From NCBI GenBank assembly GCA_029907755.1, contig JARYLH010000007.1, forward strand, positions 1-24,065: DNA of 24,065 nucleotides, written 5' to 3'. Below the pieces are notes generated by a model. That model saw only the letters and a program-made list of their open reading frames with translations, ran no database searches and had not been told where the DNA came from. The position numbers and the translations under genes are program-made. This DNA comes from Candidatus Methanosuratincola sp. GTDB lineage: Archaea > Thermoproteota > Methanomethylicia > Methanomethylicales > Methanomethylicaceae. Positions 20,633 through 24,065 of this stretch are shown here, piece by piece (the first letter of the stretch is position 1; the number at the start of each line of letters is the position of its first letter).

Positions 20633-20926
20633 TTAGTTTCCTTCCTTCTTCTCTTCGGCTGGCTTTGACTCGGATGCCCCCGTTTCCTTCCCCTCTGTGA
20701 CATCGGAAAGCTCGGGTATCTCCTCCAGAGGCTTAGGTGGAGGGGTAGTTGCCATGGTGTATCCGATCCAACCTGCAATGCCTAGGACGGCTAGGACCAT
20801 CACCAAGACAGGGAGGACTACGGCCCACCAAGACCACTCCGAGAAGAAGAGCCACCAAAGGTAAACCACAATCAGGATTACTGATGTTGCAAGTATTCCT
20901 GCACCAATTGCCTGATCCTTCGACAT
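20633..20926 (-). CDS. small two-helix membrane protein, unknown
   Basis: A 97-residue protein: a short polar N-terminus (MSKDQAIGAG), two hydrophobic helices (about 10-33, and 36-57 after a Trp-rich turn SEWSWW), then WIGYTMATTPPPKPLEEIP and an acidic/lysine-rich disordered tail rich in Glu. Similar small membrane proteins with an ATTPPP motif occur, to my recollection, in other TACK archaea, but no function is known to me. The start at 20926 is chosen for its GAGG about 9 bases upstream; ATG codons at 20932 and 20968 are in frame, but 20968 lies within the likely TATA box. It diverges from nadE. Confidence 0.72.
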   Translation of the reverse strand: MSKDQAIGAGILATSVILIVVYLWWLFFSEWSWWAVVLPVLVMVLAVLGIAGWIGYTMATTPPPKPLEEIPELSDVTEGKETGASESKPAEEKKEGN

Positions 20927-20966
20927 TACCATGCGCCTCTTTGTTTCATTTAAGGTAGCCTGCCTC

Positions 20967-20986
20967 AATTTAAGCTTTTATATATT
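20967..20986. promoter_or_regulatory. divergent promoter region of membrane protein and nadE
   Basis: On the minus strand GCTTAAATT (about 20967-20975) lies about 44 bases before the membrane-protein start. On the plus strand CTTTTATATA (about 20975-20984) lies about 39 bases before the nadE ATG. The two elements abut one another in a 92-base spacer. Confidence 0.45.
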
Positions 20987-21018
20987 GAGGGTAGACCTAT
21001 ACCACGGAATGGTAAATT

Positions 21019-21849
21019 ATGTCTGCAGGCTGCCTTACTGACTTCGATGCCGAATATGCGGCTTCTAGGATCTGTGAATTCATAAGGAGGAGTGTGGGGC
21101 AGAGGCGCGCGGTGATTGGACTGAGCGGGGGGATCGACTCTGCGGTGGCGGCAACCCTCTCAGCAAGGATCCTGGGCAGAGAAAAAGTCCTCGCTCTCGT
21201 GATGCCGGACTCGGCTGCCACCCCGAGCGAGGATGTCAATGATGCGGTAGCCCTGGCTGAAAGCCTTGGGATAGGGTACAGGACTATCGACATTACCCAG
21301 GCATCGAAGACCGTCACAGATGTTGCATCAGCAGGGTGCGAGAGGAAGGACAAAGTTGCGGAGGGGAATGTGAGGGCGAGGCTGAGGATGACGATCCTAT
21401 ATTATGTCGCGAATTCGGAGAACAGGATTGTCATTGGGAGCGGGGACAGGAGCGAGCTTATGATCGGTTACTTCACCAAATACGGCGACGGGGGGGTAGA
21501 CCTGCTGCCTCTCGGATGCCTCTACAAGACCCAAGTCAGGGAGCTTGCCAGGCATCTAGGGATCCCTCAAAGGATAATAATGAAGGAGAGTTCCCCAAGG
21601 CTTTGGAAGGGGCAGACTGCTGAAAGCGAGCTAGGAATCAGCTATGAAGACATCGACATGATCCTCTACCGTCTATACGACCTGAGGATGAAGAAGGAAG
21701 AGGTGGTGAGGGACCTTGGCCAAGACTACGCTGCCAAAGTTGAGAGGGTTGCAAGGATGGTCAGGGAGAGCGCCCACAAGAGGAGAGTCCCCCCGGCGCC
21801 CAAGGCTTTCCCGAAAAGTGCGGTACGGCGACACAGGATTGGCGATTGA
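21019..21849 (+). CDS. nadE: NAD synthetase, ammonia-dependent
   Basis: A 276-residue enzyme that turns nicotinic acid adenine dinucleotide, ATP and ammonia into NAD, the last step of NAD synthesis. It is an N-type PP-loop ATPase with SGGIDS at residues 36-41. Other family motifs are RMTILYYVANSENRIVIGSGDRSE (about 122-145), GYFTKYGDGGVDLLPLG and KTQVRELARHLGIP, followed by SPRLWKGQTAESELG. There is no N-terminal glutaminase (nitrilase) domain, so free ammonia or a separate partner supplies nitrogen. The ATG at 21019 follows a TATA-rich promoter. Its stop overlaps (TTGA) or closely precedes the next gene. Confidence 0.94.
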   Translation: MSAGCLTDFDAEYAASRICEFIRRSVGQRRAVIGLSGGIDSAVAATLSARILGREKVLALVMPDSAATPSEDVNDAVALAESLGIGYRTIDITQASKTVTDVASAGCERKDKVAEGNVRARLRMTILYYVANSENRIVIGSGDRSELMIGYFTKYGDGGVDLLPLGCLYKTQVRELARHLGIPQRIIMKESSPRLWKGQTAESELGISYEDIDMILYRLYDLRMKKEEVVRDLGQDYAAKVERVARMVRESAHKRRVPPAPKAFPKSAVRRHRIGD

Positions 21850-21866
21850 AGAAAGGCGGGCATCGA

Positions 21867-22391
21867 ATGACTCTGCTGAAGGATATCCTCGAGAAGATCG
21901 AGTGTGGGAACCCATTGGGAGAGCTTGTTGAGGGGCTCTGCTGGAAAGACTTCGAGGGGTTTGCCGCAGAAATATTCTCCGAGAACGGGTTCGCGGTGAG
22001 GAGGAATGTCAGGTTCAGCGCGGAGAGGAGGAGATATGAGATCGATGTCGTTGCGTTCCAGAGGCCGCGAGCCGTGCTTGTGGATTGCAAGCACTGGGGG
22101 ATGAGGCCGGGCAAGTCGAGCGGCATAAGGGGTGCGGCAGCGAGGCAGCGCCTCAGGGCGCATCACTTCGAGGGGAAATTGGTCCAGATCTTCCCTGATG
22201 CGGCGGAGTGGGGGAGGGCATCGATCATCCCAGCGATCGTGACGCTCCACCAAGAGGCAGTCACAGAGCACAGCGGCGTATTCGTGGTCCCGGTCTTCAA
22301 GCTGAACCAGTTCATTGAGGAGACCAGGTGCGGCATCTTCGATGCCAAGGAAGTCAAGTTAGCCGGCCTCAGGGAGTTCCAGCACTGGTGA
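21867..22391 (+). CDS. restriction-endonuclease-fold (Mrr/RecB-like) protein
   Basis: A 174-residue protein with the PD-(D/E)XK nuclease core: an N-terminal helix WKDFEGFAAEIFSENGF (about 26-42) with Glu35, then Asp60 (RYEIDVVAF) and Asp73-Cys-Lys75 (LVDCKHW), a D/ExK variant in which Asp replaces the usual Glu. This suggests a DNA or RNA nuclease, possibly in repair. No methyltransferase or specificity gene is nearby, so it is not a typical restriction system. The ATG at 21867 is preferred for its GGCGGG 6 bases upstream; a TTG at 21846 overlapping the nadE stop is possible. Its 3' end overlaps that of thiDN by 23 bases. Confidence 0.75.
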   Translation: MTLLKDILEKIECGNPLGELVEGLCWKDFEGFAAEIFSENGFAVRRNVRFSAERRRYEIDVVAFQRPRAVLVDCKHWGMRPGKSSGIRGAAARQRLRAHHFEGKLVQIFPDAAEWGRASIIPAIVTLHQEAVTEHSGVFVVPVFKLNQFIEETRCGIFDAKEVKLAGLREFQHW

Positions 22392-23757
22392 CCTCTGCAA
22401 GCCTTCTCGCGATGCGGATCGCCTTCATGGCGACCTCGACTGCATCCTTCCCGAATACCAGCATCATCGCTTCCTTCCCCCAGTCGCCCGTGTGGTATAC
22501 AACGTCAGGCACTCCCCCATGGGCTTTTATCGCCTCTTCTATCCCCCAAGGGATGGATGCGCCCTCTGCAGCTTTGATTTCCTCAGGCTCCTTGGTGCGG
22601 TCGTACGAGGAGTGCGAATACCCCAAGTCGTTAAGGACCCGCAGGATCTCTCCAGAGTATCGGATGTTCATCGCAGACCGCACGCCAGGGTCGTGGCGCA
22701 TCGCTGAGAGAACGGCACGGGCAACATGCCTGGAGCCGCCAAAGGAGGGGCATGAAGCCGGCTTAAGACGCCCGCTCGCATTCGAGATCCTCCCAGGGAC
22801 GCCGCATACCGACTCCACCCCTGAGGCATACCTCAGGGGGAGGGACATCGCCAAGTTGATCTGGCATTCGGGAGATAGGAGAGGTGCGAACTCTGAAGAC
22901 TCGAGCAGGCAAAGGGCATCGCTCACGGAAGAGATGACCCTGAACTTCTCGGCGTCAATCTCCAGGTTTGAGATCGGGTTTACCGGGCCAACACCCTTGC
23001 CCACCTCGAGTCCGTGGAGAATCGCGTTCCGTACAAACTGCTTTGCCAACCCCACCGCTTCCTCGACGGGGTAGCCGAGCGCCAAGCAGGATGCGATCGC
23101 GGCCGAGAAGGTGCACCCAGTGCCGTGTGTTGCCTTTGAAGGTATCCTTTCTCCCCTGTAAAACATTGGAGCCCTGCCTCTGGAGAAGAGTGTATCGATA
23201 GGTTCCCCCGGCAGGTGCCCACCCTTTATGACTACGTGGCGGGCGCCCATGTCCAGCAGCACGTCTCCGACTCTCAAGACGTCATCCATCGATGAGATCC
23301 TCATTTTCGCGAGGACTGACGCCTCCTCGGCGTTCGGCGTGAGTACATGCGCCACAGGTATGAGCTCCTCATTCAAGCACGAGACTGCTTCTTGCCTGAG
23401 GAGATGCGCCCCAGACTTTGCGACCATCACGGGATCGACGATTGCTTTCAGCCCGAATTCCGTTATGGCCCTGGACACCTCAGAGATTATTTGGGAGCTG
23501 GAGAGCATCCCCGTCTTTGCGAACTCGACTTCCATGTCCTTGACGACTGCCTCTATCTGGGCCCTCACCATTGCTGGCGGGATCTCGTGTATGCCCGAGA
23601 CGCCGGTTGTGTCCTGGGCGGTGACCGCTGTGATGGCTGAAGCGCCATGCACCCCCAAGGCTGCAAAGGTCTTTAGATCTGCCTGGATCCCCGCGCCGCC
23701 ACCCGAGTCGGATCCGGCTATTGTTAGCACAACAGGGGTTCTCGATACTTTTGTCAT
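22369..23757 (-). CDS. thiDN: ThiD-ThiN fusion: HMP-P kinase and thiamine-phosphate synthase
   Basis: A 462-residue two-domain enzyme of thiamine synthesis. Residues about 1-260 are ThiD, phosphorylating hydroxymethylpyrimidine (phosphate): LTIAGSDSGGGAGIQADLK, the VDPVMVAKSG segment (108-117), and the anion-hole motif GTGC with Cys215. Residues about 275-460 are ThiN, the archaeal thiamine-phosphate synthase: FAPLLSPECQINLAMSLP, VCGVPGRISNASGRLKP, GGSRHVARAVLSAMRHDPGVRSAMNIRYS and GDWGKEAMMLVFG. The ATG at 23757, with GAGGG 5 bases upstream, starts the true ThiD domain; an open reading of 80 further codons runs back through the promoter and is not real. It diverges from an HTH gene that may regulate it. 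Confidence 0.93.
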   Translation of the reverse strand: MTKVSRTPVVLTIAGSDSGGGAGIQADLKTFAALGVHGASAITAVTAQDTTGVSGIHEIPPAMVRAQIEAVVKDMEVEFAKTGMLSSSQIISEVSRAITEFGLKAIVDPVMVAKSGAHLLRQEAVSCLNEELIPVAHVLTPNAEEASVLAKMRISSMDDVLRVGDVLLDMGARHVVIKGGHLPGEPIDTLFSRGRAPMFYRGERIPSKATHGTGCTFSAAIASCLALGYPVEEAVGLAKQFVRNAILHGLEVGKGVGPVNPISNLEIDAEKFRVISSVSDALCLLESSEFAPLLSPECQINLAMSLPLRYASGVESVCGVPGRISNASGRLKPASCPSFGGSRHVARAVLSAMRHDPGVRSAMNIRYSGEILRVLNDLGYSHSSYDRTKEPEEIKAAEGASIPWGIEEAIKAHGGVPDVVYHTGDWGKEAMMLVFGKDAVEVAMKAIRIARRLAEVTSAGTP

Positions 23758-23772
23758 ACTTACCCTCAATAA

Positions 23773-23809
23773 TTTTATATGATGGGCTTTATAAGGAATA
23801 TATATAATT
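23773..23809. promoter_or_regulatory. divergent promoter region of thiDN and HTH gene
   Basis: The 81-base spacer holds, on the minus strand, CATATAAAA (about 23773-23781) and CCTTATAAAGCC (about 23786-23797), and on the plus strand AATATATATAATTC (23798-23809). The last is about 36 bases before the HTH-gene TTG. The second minus-strand block suits thiDN, with a leader of about 9 bases containing GAGGG. Confidence 0.5.
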
Positions 23810-23838
23810 CGTGAATAAACCAATTTATGGTGTGAGGC

Positions 23839-24065
23839 TTGAACCCACCGTGCGAGCTCACCGTAAAGGAACTGCTCCCGATTTTGAGGACGCTGGTCGC
23901 GAAGGAGCTGGCCGAGAACCACGGCTACACCCAGACCAAGATAGCGAAAAAGCTGGGCGTGACGCAGGCAGCGGTGAGCGGATACCTGACCCAGCAACTG
24001 ACAGATGCCGCGATCGAGCCATTCTCGCTGAAGGAGCTGCGGGAGATAGCCAAGAACCTTGCATC
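23839..24065 (+). CDS. XRE/HTH transcriptional regulator, 3' end outside window
   Basis: The first 75 codons of an HTH protein, read from a TTG at 23839 (NPPCELTVKELLPILRTLVA at residues 2-21, then YTQTKIAKKLGVTQAAVSGYL). This matches the archaeal COG2522-type regulator: a PCE opening, a leading helix, and a cro/XRE-type HTH with GVTQAAVSGYL as recognition helix. In archaea such HTH domains are found alone or fused to ThiN in ThiR, a thiamine-gene repressor. Because the gene is divergent from thiDN, ThiR is a reasonable candidate, but the part that would show ThiN lies beyond the window. The start has a weak GGTGTGAG upstream. Confidence 0.8.
   Translation, partial: MNPPCELTVKELLPILRTLVAKELAENHGYTQTKIAKKLGVTQAAVSGYLTQQLTDAAIEPFSLKELREIAKNLA

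Noticed and set aside
23758..23997. In-frame N-terminal extension of thiDN by about 80 residues
   Set aside because: It runs through the TATA-rich divergent promoter and over the start of the HTH gene, has no ThiD similarity, and the ATG at 23757 has a good ribosome binding site directly before the ThiD start.
1..24065. CRISPR arrays, tRNA or rRNA genes, insertion sequences, prophage
   Set aside because: No regularly spaced repeats, no cloverleaf-like GGTTCRAATCC block, no transposase or phage protein was found on either strand by reading.

Overview
The window comes from an archaeon of moderate GC that makes methane or otherwise depends on methyl-coenzyme M reductase (MCR). Archaeal markers are RNA polymerase subunit P, a short archaeal-type triosephosphate isomerase, a TrpB2-type tryptophan synthase beta chain, a ThiD-ThiN fusion, TATA-box promoters, leaderless or short-leader transcripts, and frequent GTG/TTG starts. 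McrC, McrD and a set of methanogenesis marker proteins point to a methanogen or alkane oxidiser. The MCR-linked genes next to a RACo-like corrinoid activator would suit a methylotrophic member of the TACK archaea (for example a Methanomethylicia/Verstraetearchaeota-like lineage), but that assignment is inference. No 16S rRNA, mcrA or mtr gene is present to settle it.

Left flank (1-6770): housekeeping genes. These are agmatinase convergent with rpoP; a three-gene run of a long coiled-coil protein, a GT4 glycosyltransferase and a class II HMG-CoA reductase (isoprenoid lipid precursor supply); a monocluster ferredoxin; an HD-domain nucleotidase; and a small unknown protein. Ferredoxin and HD protein diverge from what looks like one shared TATA region.

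Core (6760-16278): a divergent MCR maturation/activation island. Leftward from about 8700 run mcrD, mcrC, mmp5 and a winged-helix regulator, with overlapping or nearly touching ends. Rightward run mmp3, mmp6, mmp17, mmp7, atwA (component A2), a [2Fe-2S]-ASKHA ATPase of the RACo/DUF4445 type, and an unrecognised six-cysteine protein; nearly every junction overlaps. McrC, A2, Mmp3, Mmp7 and Mmp17 are the proteins reported to form the ATP-driven complex that reduces F430 in MCR to Ni(I), so the whole known complex is encoded here, while mcrBGA is elsewhere. The extra members (RACo-like ATPase, six-Cys protein, winged-helix protein) are the most interesting part of the window.

Right flank (16460-24065): an ACT-domain regulator, TrpB2, a winged-helix/membrane-protein pair, a secreted eight-cysteine protein preceded by an unusual inverted-plus-direct repeat, triosephosphate isomerase, a small membrane protein, NAD synthetase coupled to a restriction-endonuclease-fold protein, and thiDN divergent from an HTH regulator cut by the window end. 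No tRNA, rRNA, CRISPR, insertion sequence or prophage was seen, and no gene-free stretch exceeds about 220 bases.
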